Source: Stictocephala bisonia (taxonomy: Eukaryota; Arthropoda; Insecta; Hemiptera; Membracidae). From it: DNA of 64,000 nucleotides. The stretch spans positions 1 to 64,000 of the forward strand of contig JAQJVL010000568.1 in assembly GCA_035578905.1 (NCBI GenBank), in the 5' to 3' direction. How positions within the stretch are numbered: position 1 is the first letter of the stretch; each line of letters opens with the position of its first letter. Shown here one piece after another: positions 49,901 to 61,620 of this stretch. The notes below the pieces were generated by a model. That model did not search any database and was not told the origin of the DNA. It saw nothing but the letters and a program-made list of their open reading frames with translations. The translations under genes were made by a program, and so were the position numbers.

Positions 49901-51989
49901 GGTTTTCATCTTGGGTTCAGTTAAGTTAGGTTAGGTTAGGTTTCGGCTACTGTCCCTGACCGAGTATGAGACTTGTCAGCAAAATATCGAACAACTGTTC
50001 AGATTGTAAGCTGCTGTGGTCCTTTCTATAACTTTACTATTGTCAATTAATAAATGTACTTTTTTTTAAATAAAAGAACTAAGTAACAATGAATATACTC
50101 ATTCATATAAACTCTTCACACTCACTGCTACTCATACTAACTTATACATTGACAATTTGTATCTTTGTAGTAAATATTTGATAAAGAACCTTAAGTATTT
50201 TTTATTAATGGTCCGCTACGTAAGCAATTGAGAGTAAATGCTATGTTTTTCGCCAATTTAATGAAAGGGAAGCTTATACCACCTCCTTTATTATCAAATA
50301 ATTTAAGTAAGAGGGTAGTTTTAAACAAATTGTTCAAAATTACTCGCTATAAATTTATAATTTCTATAGGCCTAATATTAAATGCATATAAATGTATCAA
50401 ATTAAAATAGCATGGAATATAGTACAACATTTTTCATTAAGCTGGGGCAAATGTTATGTGGTGAGTAAAACAGTGTCATGTTCAATGCCAAAAAAATTAA
50501 CATAAACTTATATGGTGCTTTTTGGTAGATGAATCATTTACAACAGATTAACAAAGGAAATTTCGACTTATACCAAATTTATGAACACTAATTAATAATT
50601 TAAAATTAAAAGGAAAATCCTTTACTTTTCAATGAAATTAATATTTTATTTTAAAATACTGATGGTGATACTTATTTCACTTTTTAAAGCTATTACAATT
50701 CAATCAATGTCAAACAAACAAAATAAAATTCTGCTTTCATAACATTGCAGATAAAATAAAATATCAGTAAAGGTAAGATATTTTAAAATACTAATTTAAA
50801 GCGTTTAATACCTCGATAAGTAACTTTAAAGTATGACTTTATTAATTAGGTAAACATTGAGCCAAAATATGTTTTAAATTACTGAGTTATATATTGTTAC
50901 GTATATTAAAATAATAGCTAAATTGCTATTATCGTAAAATATCAAATAAAAATAATACTTTTTAATCTCCATTGGTCATATATAAGTGTATGTTTCACGA
51001 TAAGAATTAATTTCTTATTTGTAACTGAAATTATGAAAACTTGATTTTCTTAATCTTAAACTTGGATCTCAGAATATTAAAAACTCAAAATACCAAATAA
51101 GCTAGGGTGGATCTAAATGAGCACTTGGTAGCTAATTAATTAATAATAAATATATTTTAGAGTGGCTATGATTATTTCACTTATTATGTATAATACTGAG
51201 AAAACTTGGTACTACGAATTAGTACTAAAGTAATTATACATATATTGATATTGGTATATGATAAACCATACAAATACTACATCGTAAAATAAAAAGTTTT
51301 CAAATTGTATAAAGTTTCACGTTCATACGAATAATTAAAACTAATATTTATACAAAATAATTAGAATATTAAATGGAAACTGTTTCATTGGCAAAGCAGT
51401 TAAACTGATATATCAGTGTTCATACGATACAACAATCAACATATGAGGCATTGACAGCTCAATATATCAAACGTTCCTAACTATCAACGTTCCTGGTTCA
51501 TCTATCAACTTTAGTATAACAGTTGGTTGTCAACCTACGGCAAATGAAAATCAAATAGATTTTGAATTGCAATGTGTCATCTATAACACTCATATGACTG
51601 AACTGAAACCTGTGTTTTGATTACTTTCACAAATTATATCTCATTAATAAATTAATTAATGAATTCATATGAAACATTTATGTTTTTTTTTTATTCTCGT
51701 ACACCGTTCTACGGCTTCACTACAGGTAGTTCTCTACGCTTGCTTACCATTCCCTCCGTGAATCTCCTTAAACAATCACATCAATAAAAAGCTTATCCTG
51801 CTACTGTCCTCATAGAAAACATAAACAAAATGTTATAGTGTAGAGAAGTCTACAAATGTACTTAGGGTGTGTGCAATGTTTTGCAATTTTGTCAGCTAGT
51901 AGCTTTCCATTATACTATCACAGTTAAAATCAAATTAGCCAAGCTCTTGTGCCACTTTTATCTTTTTTCCAGCTGTTTGAAAAAGATTA
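46908..51989. other. AT-rich stretch, probably intron
   Basis: No second exon is recognisable. Apart from the TTAGG run at 49921 and a slightly GC-richer patch at 49780-50020 around it, the sequence is featureless and AT-rich. If the exon at 46835 is real, this is its first intron. Confidence 0.45.
49921..49943. repeat. Interstitial TTAGG repeats
   Basis: AGTTAAGTTAGGTTAGGTTAGG: three perfect TTAGG units after a variant unit, about 4 kb downstream of the other TTAGG run. No inverted repeats were detected around this copy. Confidence 0.75.
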
Positions 51990-52165
51990 TTAAATCTAAG
52001 CTAATCTTAACGTTATGGAAATTATTTGAAGGCTAAAACTACCCTTAGGAATGGAATTTCGAGAACTACTTTCTTAGTTTGTCTGTTTGTTCCAGAAGCT
52101 AACTTTCCTTTAAATTTCAATCAAAATCTGTTCAATAGTTCCGAATATGTTGTTATGAGTACATT
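51990..52165 (-). repeat. Dispersed repeat R2, copy b
   Basis: Read on the minus strand it carries GAACAGATTTTGATTGAAATTT, AGGAAAGTTAGC, ACTAAGAAAG and AAATTCCATTCCTAAGGG in the same order as 12265-12450 (+). The + strand text CAATCAAAATCTGTTCAATAGTTC is of a kind often seen at insect transposon ends. No coding frame. Confidence 0.6.
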
Positions 52166-52676
52166 TTTGTTAGATTTTTTATTTTAAAATCATAATGTTC
52201 AGCACTGACTAATAAATTTATATAACAAATATTTTATATTAAATCAGAATCGCATCTATGAATAATCAGGAAACATTTTAAAAATAATTTTTTCATTAGT
52301 ATTTGGAGTTCATGTTTTACAGGTAATAGGGGTTAACATTCTATAACTTTGGCTAACATGCTTAAAGATAATTTTAATACTTTCACGTGGATATGTATGT
52401 TTGTATTACTTTTTCATATGATTAAAAAATTTATATGTTTTGTTTTTTTTTTAGCTAACCTTCGTTGCAAGGTTCACATAGCTTCCAAATGCAACGGCAC
52501 AAAATATAATAACATTTAACTGTTAATTTATTCATGGTAGAAAACTATAAAGAACTAATTTTTTATGATTAGATTTTGCCCACTAATATTTTTATGAAAA
52601 TGTTCTTTTCACAATACAGTCATATATTCTATATACATTTGGATCTTTACTGTATAGTGGTAGACTTAAAGTAATA

Positions 52677-52847
52677 AAAAAAAAATAAATAAATAAAAAT
52701 AAAAACGCAATGGACACTTGAGTCTGCAGGCCTGTGTGTGAAGTTAATTCAACGAGTGAAGTACCTACCGTGAGCTCAGTTGTGGATTCGAACCTTTGAA
52801 CTTGTCCTCCATATTCCGAAGCCTTTAACCACTGAGCAACCTCACCG
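52677..52847 (-). mobile_element. SINE-2 copy b (tRNA-headed)
   Basis: On the minus strand: GAGGTTGCTCAGTGGTTAAAGG (box A context), GCTTCGGAATATGGAGGACAAG, then a perfect box B AGGTTCGAATCC. Next come CACTCGTTGAATTAACTTC and CACAGGCCTGCAGACTC, which match 14620-14690. The + strand flank at 52677-52705 is an AAAAATAAATAAATAAAAAT run, so the minus-strand 3' end is T-rich and not A-rich. That is unusual for a SINE tail and suggests the true tail is lost or the family ends differently. Confidence 0.75.
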
Positions 52848-53104
52848 ATAACTTATGTGCTATCTACAACTTAATAATATTCTAATCATAGTTAGAGGGT
52901 TTTAGTATATTATATTTTTATATACTAATAATTGTTTACATTTAATTAAGTAAGAGTGCAATCAGCCAATGTATATAACCCCATCAATCGATTCTACATA
53001 AAATGTCTTATTGTCTCACACGCTGTGATAGGTAAATGTTATATATTAAGGCTGGAGAGGGTGGATGGGTCATAACCTCTAGTAGACATTTGTGTGTCTT
53101 GCAT

Positions 53105-53345
53105 TAGGATGAGACGGTGGCCAAGTGGTCTATGGCGTCAGGATTTTGAGCTTGGGTTAGAGATAGTAGCACTGGTTCTAATCCGGCCTAGACTGGAAAT
53201 ATTTGTCATTGTGTTGGTTCGTCCCCTTGCTCTGTCTGAATAAGTTTCTCGCACAGACCAATAGTCTATGATGAATGGGCAGAGTAAGGTTAAGAAGGAG
53301 ATCGGCCTCTCCTTCAGTAAAAAATAAATAAAGAAAGAAAGAAAA
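53105..53345 (+). mobile_element. SINE-4 (tRNA-headed, with 3' hairpin and A-rich tail)
   Basis: The head has an excellent box A (GTGGCCAAGTGGTCTATGGCG) and box B (GGTTCTAATCC at about 53173-53183), with a longer-than-usual spacing as in tRNAs with a long variable arm (Leu/Ser type). The acceptor ends do not pair convincingly, so it is not a tRNA gene. The body runs through TTGTGTTGGTTCGTCCCC and CTCGCACAGACC to an 8-bp hairpin, GAAGGAGA / TCTCCTTC (53297-53318). It then ends in AAAAAATAAATAAAGAAAGAAAGAAAAA. The 3' hairpin plus tail resembles the recognition end used by a partner LINE. Confidence 0.75.
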
Positions 53346-55062
53346 ATACAGCATACATAGTGTGACATTCATAATAAGATTATGGACTTACAAGTGTCAA
53401 TGTAATCATAACTAATCAGAAAAACGAAGGTTAAAGCTTTTATATATTACTTTTATGCAACCAATAAAATGTTTACTTATAGTTGGGTCACTACTACTCG
53501 TGAATTACAATAATGCGGAATCTTAGAAAACAATTTACAAAGTGTTAAAACTTTTCACTATCTGATGATAATTTATAAAATTTTACTAATAAATACAGAG
53601 AAAAATTCGCAATGATAAAATATTTATTGATACTGTTTTCCAGTATAAAATTATGGATCAACTAAAAGATTCAATTTAAAATGTTCTTATTTTAATAGAC
53701 ACTATATATTTGTATTATTATATTGTACAAATGTGGTAGGTGTTTAAGGGTTTTGAAAAAATAGCTAAGAAGAAAATGCCACAAGTATGAAGGAGCTGTA
53801 TAGTTAATAAGATATTGGTAATTTTTAATATATCTTAATAGCGTTTACATATTTAGACTTTTTGAGGACGTTAGTCGAAATAAATATTATGTAAAGCCAA
53901 GAATATATTAATGTATTTATGAATTATTATAATATGGCAAGTGAGTCCTTTACAACAGACTATGAAAGGGTTTTTCATTTATCCTACATTACAGAAAAAG
54001 AGAGTATTTATTCTTGCCTAAAAGTAAAGTCCTTTGCACGCCAATACAAAGCTTCGTTTTGAGTAAAAATACTTTGATGTTTGTGCGTATTTCAAATTTT
54101 AAAGCTCTCTCTACAATTATTCAATTCCAGGCCAACAAAATCGTCTCTTGCTTGAAATATTCAGATAATTGTACAAAGCTGCAAGTCTAAGGTTTTTTTT
54201 AATAATGTCATTAAAAAAATAATAACAGTCATTTTGATGAAATATAACCTCAAAATATCAAGTAACAACGGAATATTAATAATTGAGTTTAACCATTAAA
54301 TGATTGGAATTATGAAATTATAGTACCAGTCATTTTAATAAAAGAAATTAAATTTTAATTTTTTGGAATGGTTAATACAAATTATTTTCGGAGTAATACT
54401 TATGTAAAGAGTAGTATTACCATATTTCAGCTTTATGTTAAGTGTGGCTATCATGTTTCCTTATTATAATAATAAGACAAGAAAGAATGAGCACTTTACA
54501 TCTACTGGTGTTTCTAGGCGTAGGAAGAACAAAGTATTTATGTGGAAAGGTAGTGGTACGTTTATTTCATCTTAAATCTGCACATTTGTTACGTAGGAAA
54601 TGTGTTCACTAGCAGGAAACGTTGAACTCTGTAACTCTGTTAGACTTATGTTGACGAAGACATTTTCCTACGACTGATTTAATGCTTCATTAAATTAAAC
54701 AAATAAGTATCTTTTTTACAAACAGTTCCTAATTAAGTGGAAACGTAAAATAATCTCTTTACTACAATACTTTTGTCTAAATGAACCCTTTCCTAATTGT
54801 AATGGAATATTAAAAACTTATTTTTTGTATTTAATATATTTCGAAACCATTATAAATTTATCATAGAGATGTATGAACGATATTAAAATATATATTTAAT
54901 TTTAGTAATACATAATTTTTTGATATTGAAAATATTTCCCATAGTTGAACAGTAAGATGCAAGTGATGAGGGTGGTATAAACACAACCAATTAGTGATCA
55001 ATTAGTGGGAGTTAACATCCCTGGATCGATTAATTGTCTAAATTATGAAACAATAGTATTTA
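53346..55062. other. AT-rich non-coding stretch
   Basis: Nothing recognised; no repeat arms or open frames of note. Confidence 0.5.
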
Positions 55063-55862
55063 CGGGTGACCCAGAATAACGGGAATTTTTAAATAATAAA
55101 AAATCAACTAAGAATGATGGATAAAAACATGTAATTTATGGTATTTAGACATTAACACTTAACATTTAAGAAACATTAATATTTAGTATCATTTCTTTAA
55201 AATTGTGCCCTTAAGGCTTCCTCTCGTAAGAATGCATTCTTGAAATCAGTAGTTGAGATTCTCAATGAACACTGCAACATCTCGGCTGCGAAACGGTGAA
55301 TTTCACCCCAAATTCTCTATTTTAACTTATCCACAGTCTTTTTATAGTCGTATAAACTTTACTTTTTATATAGCCTCCACATAAAGTTCACAAACGGACA
55401 AATATGGTGATCTAGAGGGCCAGGAAACTTTATCGACTCTTAAGATTATGCCGTTTCCGAACAGTTCACACACGGCTTCCATTAACAACATTAATGTTCT
55501 GTAGTAGGCCTACAAACACTTCTTGATCATCCTGTTGGTTTTTTATTTCAAGCAGAACCAGTCTCTTCAACTTAATTAATACAAATTTTGACTGCTTGTT
55601 TTGATGGAACGACATTATGACGTCCTAAGTTGCAATAATACCGGAACTCCCTCCCTCTGCGTAGCTTTCAAACTATAAAAGTTTTTATAAGACATTTTAT
55701 GGATAACGTTTGCTGTTTTGCGTTCCATAGAACCACTGTGAATATTATTGTAACTGAAATAGTGAAGGATTCACTAGCTCAAGATCACTGTCCTGCATCG
55801 CCGCCATATCCTCATGGCTACCTCTAAGTATTTGTAAAATTCCCGTTAACTGTGTCACCCTG
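55063..55862 (-). mobile_element. Decayed Tc1/mariner-like transposon (800 bp)
   Basis: The ends are inverted repeats: left CGGGTGACCCAGAATAACGGG, and complement of the right CAGGGTGACACAGTTAACGGG, both followed by AATTTT-A-rich sequence (about 33 bp, mostly matched). TA dinucleotides flank each end (55061-55062, 55863-55864), which is the target-site duplication of this superfamily. The interior codes on the minus strand for the remains of a transposase. At 800 bp it is shorter than complete relatives (usually about 1.2 kb or more), so part of the coding region has been deleted as well as mutated. Confidence 0.85.
55198..55425 (-). pseudogene. Mariner-type transposase, C-terminal remnant
   Basis: The minus-strand translation from about 55425 passes through a region equivalent to the conserved WPPRSPDLTPxDFFLW block (here degraded, ...VNFMWRLYKK). 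It continues with TVDKLK, WGEIHRFAAEML and a basic C-terminus ending in a stop near 55198. At least two in-frame stops interrupt it (after LYKK and after DKLK). The catalytic part further upstream is not readable as an open frame. The product would be inactive. Confidence 0.75.
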
Positions 55863-55864
55863 TA

Positions 55865-58284
55865 TTTACGAGACTATAATACCCTATATACCTACTGACA
55901 AAAATAGTTGTCAATGTCCTTAGTTCATGTACAATATTCATAATTACTTTAAAGGAAGTGTTTAACCAATTAGGTAAAATAAACCTGTAAGAATATATAC
56001 TATAAAGTTAGGATACTTTTCGTGTTAAAGATCGATAAGTGCAGCTGTATCGTTCAAGATAAAAAGACGATGTATGATTTTAAAAAGTATAACATAAAAG
56101 CAAAAACTTAAGTGTTATGTAAACATCAACACTGTACACCTTGATTCACTAATGGTAAGAATTATTTATGTGACATAAATGTTTTTTCTAAAAGTGCCCC
56201 CTATATATCGAGCTTTTTTTCTAAAAAAAAGAAAAAACTAATAGTTTTCCATTTATTTATAAATTACTAGATTTACTATACAAGATGTAATTACAATATA
56301 TTTAATTTGCTATGAGAAAGTAAATATATTCAGTCCATTTTTCCAAGTCATGTGTCGTATTGTAAAACGAATTACACAGAAAAATCAGTGAAAATGCATG
56401 TTCCATTAACTATAATAAAACTAAGTACATTTTTAATTTACACCATTTATTTTTAATCTTTGTTAATCTATTCTGAAATGCAATGATGATAAGGTCCTGT
56501 GTTGTATAATTGAATTTATTTAATTCAACCAGTGATAATAAATTATAACTGTAACGTTTTATTAAGTAATTAATATGGTTTTGTTTGTTTAGTTATATTA
56601 AAATTTAGTGCAGTTACTATTAATTTATAAAAATTTAACATTCTTCCCTTATGATTCGTTAACATGATTTTATGTACCTTAAATGTCAGTTACATATATA
56701 AGTATATTATTTATATAACAACTCTACACTATTACTATTTATGTCTTTAGTACCAAGAATTATTTAGAAGACAAATGTACGCCATTTTTTGGTAGATTGG
56801 ATACCACATGTAAAATTACAGTCTGTCTTAAAATCTTACAACCTTACACCTTACAGTTGCAGTTATATTCAAACACTGTTTTCTGACTAAATTTGACCCA
56901 TTTTGCACCTAAAATTGCCAATTCACTACTCTCAAATATTTAGATTTATATTTAGATTTATATTACAACTTCACATTATTGTTAAGTTTATAAAAATAAA
57001 TTATCAAATTCGTAAAAAATGTATTGTTTAGGTTAAAATGTGTAATTCCAATAATTTTAACGACAAATATATGAAAATAAAGGACATTTATTCAAATTTA
57101 CACAAAATAAAACAACAGTGGTACTTCCATTTGTATAAATAATAAACTTTTAATCGGACTCTCTAAACAAAGCATTGCAGATCGGTTGAACTAGATAACA
57201 TAAATAGAGAAGGGCTTACTTAAATATAGCTGCATCGTTATCAAAGTTTTCAAAACATGTTTGTTTTTGTTCAAGGAAAGTTCTCTATTAACTTAGAATA
57301 TACAAATAGTTTTACTGTTTAAAACTAGATATGTTCTATAATTTTTAATAAATGACTATTGTGAATGACTACTAGTTCAACTTGGTGTTTACAACTTAGA
57401 ACATGAAATATCCAATTTCCTATTTTCTTTTAATTTAAACTTATTTGTTCAATTATATATTTATTATAAAGTTTATGTCTTAGTTGTTTTCCTTAACTTA
57501 GACAAGTCCTTACATTAAACATTTCAATTTTAACAAAACGAGTTTGATAGCAGGATACTAAACTACAATAGAAGAGGTTTTCATCAGAGAAAAAAATCAC
57601 CCGAATTATTTAATAAAATATTTCATTAATTTGAAAGCAATAAATTAATAAGAATTTGATCTCCTTTAAGCAATTTCAATTAATTTTAAATAAATACAAG
57701 AGACTATTTACTTTTGAGAAAGTCTAATGGAGATTAGGAATGACTATTTTATCTTTCAACACCGTGTTAGTACGAAGTTAAATATTAAATATAGAGTTTA
57801 TTGAATTACTTTCAATATTGTTTGTTTTAAATTAAACCCCTTAGAACTTATATCCACGTTGAATTTAATCATAATAAAGTTTAAAACGTTTTTAAGAATG
57901 ATATAATGCACATACTAAATATTTTTGTGGAAATAAATGTAATTGTTTTTATAATGGGCGAATAACAATTTTAAAGAAACAAACCTTCATTTTAGGAAGC
58001 TATTCTATTGTTTTCATATTTTCCTATTGTTTAAACAGTAAGTTTAAGGATTTAAGTGACTTGGAAACAATTGTCAAATCTTTAATAATACAATAACTTT
58101 CTTTGAAAACTTATGGCAAGGAATATATTAATAGGTGTTTTAACATTGATGCTAAAAAAGTTCTCACTTAATGTAACTTCATATTTTGGTGGTCGTTTTG
58201 TAGTCATGAAAAGACATATTACAATAAAACATAAAATGACTCATTATCAAAATATAACATTATACTTTTTCATTTTCAATTTTC
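55865..58284. other. AT-rich non-coding stretch
   Basis: No gene or repeat recognised. Confidence 0.5.
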
Positions 58285-58701
58285 ATTTCTAAGACACAAA
58301 TGGTAGAGTTATGGGCGAATATGAGTGTTATGAGTGTAGGTGAATGATTGTAGTCATTGTTACTATCCGAGTTGGACAGACCTCAGAAAGGGCTATTTAT
58401 TAATAGCCAAATAGCCAGGGCAACTAAGGAACCCACAGCTTTACGTGGAATCCGAACCACGTAGTGTTGGTTTTATTTACAGCTAACTGTCAACTCTAAC
58501 ACTCAGTTCTATTCCCTATACAATATCTGAACCTTGACTCACTATCTGAAGATCAAATGGACACCCCAGACATCTTTAGTAGTATCAAAGTCGATGGTAA
58601 CCATTAAGCGGACGTCGTGTTGGTATTTAGAGGACCGAGCATTGAACCTGTCACCTACAATATCCCAAACACTTTGTACCCAATTAGCTGCGCCACCGGT
58701 G
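58285..58701 (-). mobile_element. SINE-3 copy b, best-preserved (~415 bp)
   Basis: Minus strand, 5' to 3': GGTGGCGCAGCTA (box A context, 58685-58697), GGGTACAAAGTGTTTGGG, AGGTTCAATGCTCGG (box B context, 58635-58649), TTAATGGTTACCATCG, GGGGTGTCCATTTG, AGCTGTAAATAAAACC. A hairpin core follows (TACGTGGTTCGGATTCCACGTA, 7-bp stem). The end carries TTAGTTGCCCTGGCTATTTGG and TTAATAAATAGCCC. It is collinear with 13547-13147. It overlaps antisense 60-codon open frames on both strands that are not genes. Confidence 0.85.
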
Positions 58702-59182
58702 TCGACTTTTGTATTACTCCTCACAATTTAAACAATGGACACAAGAATAAAACATTTACGTTGATATGAAATGGTACACAAATGTTAATCTAGGTTGTTT
58801 GTCATTAAATTATAAAATGATGTAATGTCTATAAACAGGATGAATTGATATATTACTTGAATGTTGTAACTTACAAGTAGCAAGAAATACTGTATGACAT
58901 AACGAAAGTTGAGAGGAAAAGTCTTGCCAAGTTGAAAACAGATTTTTGGACGGGAAACCTCTATATGGGAGAATGAATGGGCCCATTAATTCAATTATAC
59001 GTTGTTGCCAATTTAGATCATTGTACTATTTTATTTAATGCCACTTTAGCATTTTGGGGAAGTGAATAGCCCATTATTTCTTTAGGCATAATAGATTTTT
59101 TCTCTAAGAATTAAAAAATGATAATACTTATGTATTAATGAATGCGTTTTGTAAAACATGATATTACAGTCCAAATGACCAG

Positions 59183-59234
59183 GCTTTTACACTCATTATA
59201 CAGTTTTAATTTGATGTATAATGAGTGTAAAAGC
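59183..59234. repeat. Perfect 18-bp inverted repeat (hairpin, 16-nt loop)
   Basis: GCTTTTACACTCATTATA at 59183-59200 is exactly repeated as its complement TATAATGAGTGTAAAAGC at 59217-59234. No similar sequence surrounds it. It could be a miniature transposon remnant or a small hairpin RNA locus; nothing in the flanks decides. Confidence 0.9.
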
Positions 59235-60872
59235 GAAGATCAATGGTAAATAAATCTTTTTGTAATAAAAAATTTCTTCCATAACCATACTCAACTAATG
59301 ATTATGTATTGTCAACTACACCACTAATATTTATATGTAAATGACTATTTGAAATCATATCACAAGAGCGAATCTAAATTTTAAACATCCAACATTTGAT
59401 GCTTTTTCACCTTAAATAAAAACCCTTTATTTTTATGGGAAAATGAATAAAAGTAATATTTAATAACCGTGAATTTCATAAATATTCTTAAAACTTATTT
59501 ATAAAATAAATAAAAATAAATTATTAATTTTTTAAATAATGAGATTGAAACGTATTTTTAACAATAAATAATATAAGTTACCTTTACATAAATAGATATA
59601 ATAATTATACATACCAATAAGTTTTATAGTACCATGTCGAACGTATATAATGTTTACCGTAGGAAATCAATGTTCAAATGTAACTGTCTCATAAATATCA
59701 GATCTGATTTTTTATTTGTTATAAATAACCATTCTTAGTAACTCTTCGTTTTCACAAATTTAATTAATTTATTATTGAATACATTTAAAATTTCCCACAT
59801 TTTAGTAATTTTATAACTATTTATAATACTAAAATAAATTTTGGAATACGTTTTTAACATGAAACTACCAAATAAATATATGCTCAAAATAAATGTAATA
59901 CATAACATATGCGTTAATGACAAGTTGTTTGATGTTCTAAGTTCATGTTTGGAGGCATAAAGTTAAATAAAATCTTAATTAAGTAGGATTTTAAAGGACA
60001 GGCGACAAATATTATTTATTCGTTCTCAAGAGATAGATTTATCCTGGATGTTCTTTTTTTGTCACTTAACTTACTTCTTTGATGTTTTGTTTGTTTTCCA
60101 TTGTTTATTGTTAAAATAAGAAGACATGTTTACTACTGGATAAGCCAAAACAAATGTTACTAGTTAAGCCAAAACACAAATGATTTAAATACTGCATGAT
60201 TTAATATTAGGGTATGATTTAGTTTTATGCTAATAATTGAATATATCTGATAAAGATAGTTCAATTATACATTCTTTAAAAATGTATAATAACCACAAAC
60301 AACGATAATTTTTAGTAATATAATGGTAGTTATAATTTATAATAAATTATTCCGTAAAACTAATAAATAAATTCCTGATTGTAGTGTAATAGATTTTATA
60401 AAAGTCATTATTGAATGAATACATCTACAAAAAATATTAAATGAAAATTCTGAACATCTTGTTTATAAGTCTGTGTATATCGGTTAATCCATGAATTTAT
60501 TATTTTTAACTTTTTATTCCAATAAAGTTTTTTTTGAATTTTCCAATTACGTATGCAAATAATGCACGTGTTTTTATAATTATTTTAAATTTGGTTTATT
60601 AACAGTAAATGCATATAAATATTATATTTTACTTTTTCCAGTGTTATTAAAAAACATTTGGTATTCAAAAACTGCTTACTCTGTTTTGTAACTGACTGTT
60701 AGTTAGTGTATTGAATTTAACCTTGAAACCTAAGGGCTTTTGAATGTGGTCCAAATACTATATTTTTTACCACTTGAAACAAAATACTTTATCCAATTAT
60801 TAAAAAAAAACACGCAAATGTAACCAATTATTAAATAATAATAAAACATAGGTATTAGTATCTAACACTTTT

Positions 60873-60920
60873 TGTAATGAAATGCCTCAGAGTGCTGTTT
60901 TGGGAACAATTATTCCAGAC
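60873..60920 (+). pseudogene. Scrap resembling non-LTR reverse transcriptase (weak)
   Basis: The frame through 60875-60920 reads NEMPQSAVLGTIIP, resembling the conserved GVPQGSxLGPLLF block of non-LTR retrotransposon reverse transcriptases. The match is short and several key residues differ; the downstream catalytic block is not found. The GC-richer context (60880-61090) supports an old insertion. Confidence 0.35.
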
Positions 60921-61499
60921 ACCACATGCTGCAGACAGCTTTATTTATCTTGGTGAATACACGCAAAATATACTGTCGAGGTCAACGGGGCTATTTCGTT
61001 GGGGCTGGCATTCGCCCAATCAGATCATTGTCAACAGCACTGGCATAATACCGTAGTTTTCTGAGAACTTTTCTTATCGTAGGGAGGAGACTTATATAAA
61101 ATAATATATATTATAAATTTTGTTCTAATCTATGACGAGGTGTTAGGTTAAGTAACATATATGTTTAATGTGTTTATGTTAGTTTTAATTTTTTATATTT
61201 TTATATATTTTTTAGATAAATCTAACTAATATATATATATATTTAAATTAAAATTTATTTTGTACATTTAATATTTGTTTTACAAAAGTAAATAATTAAG
61301 AAAAGAAATATGAGAAAATCTAAAAAAAGCTTGCGGAAAACTGCAAATACAAAACAAATTTAATAGTTTGAATACAAAATATATCATTATAACCTAGTCA
61401 TCAAACCAGAAATCCTATATGCCAGTGAGATTCTTATTCTCAATTGATTAGAAGTGTGAACAGGAAATAATTAAAAAATATTGACAATAATCGTTCGAC

Positions 61500-61533
61500 C
61501 AAAAAAACAAAAAAAAAACAAAAAAAAAAAAAA
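61500..61533. repeat. A-rich tract with C interruptions
   Basis: Runs of 6-13 A separated by single C residues, directly upstream of the endonuclease-like scrap. It may be the A-tail of a separate retroposed insertion. Confidence 0.85.
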
Positions 61534-61620
61534 CGTGGCTACAGACATATTCACCAAACATGAAGCCGACATTATTTGTTTGTCGGCAAATTGTTGTTAT
61601 ATCATGTGACTTATCGACTG
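61534..61620 (+). pseudogene. Scrap resembling non-LTR retrotransposon endonuclease (weak)
   Basis: The frame reads NVATDIFTKHEADIICLSAN, then runs to a stop. HEADIICLS resembles the conserved xxPDIICLSETW segment of the apurinic-type endonuclease domain in CR1/Jockey-like elements, but the catalytic E is not kept. In an intact element the endonuclease precedes the reverse transcriptase; here it follows the RT-like scrap at 60873, so the two are separate or rearranged. Confidence 0.35.

Noticed and set aside
53105..53190. Possible functional tRNA-Leu/Ser gene
   Set aside because: Box A and B are good, but the acceptor ends do not pair, and the sequence continues into a SINE body with a tail.
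58534..58731. Overlapping + and - frames of 60-65 codons
   Set aside because: They lie inside SINE-3 copy b and are not conserved as frames in the copy at 13147-13547.
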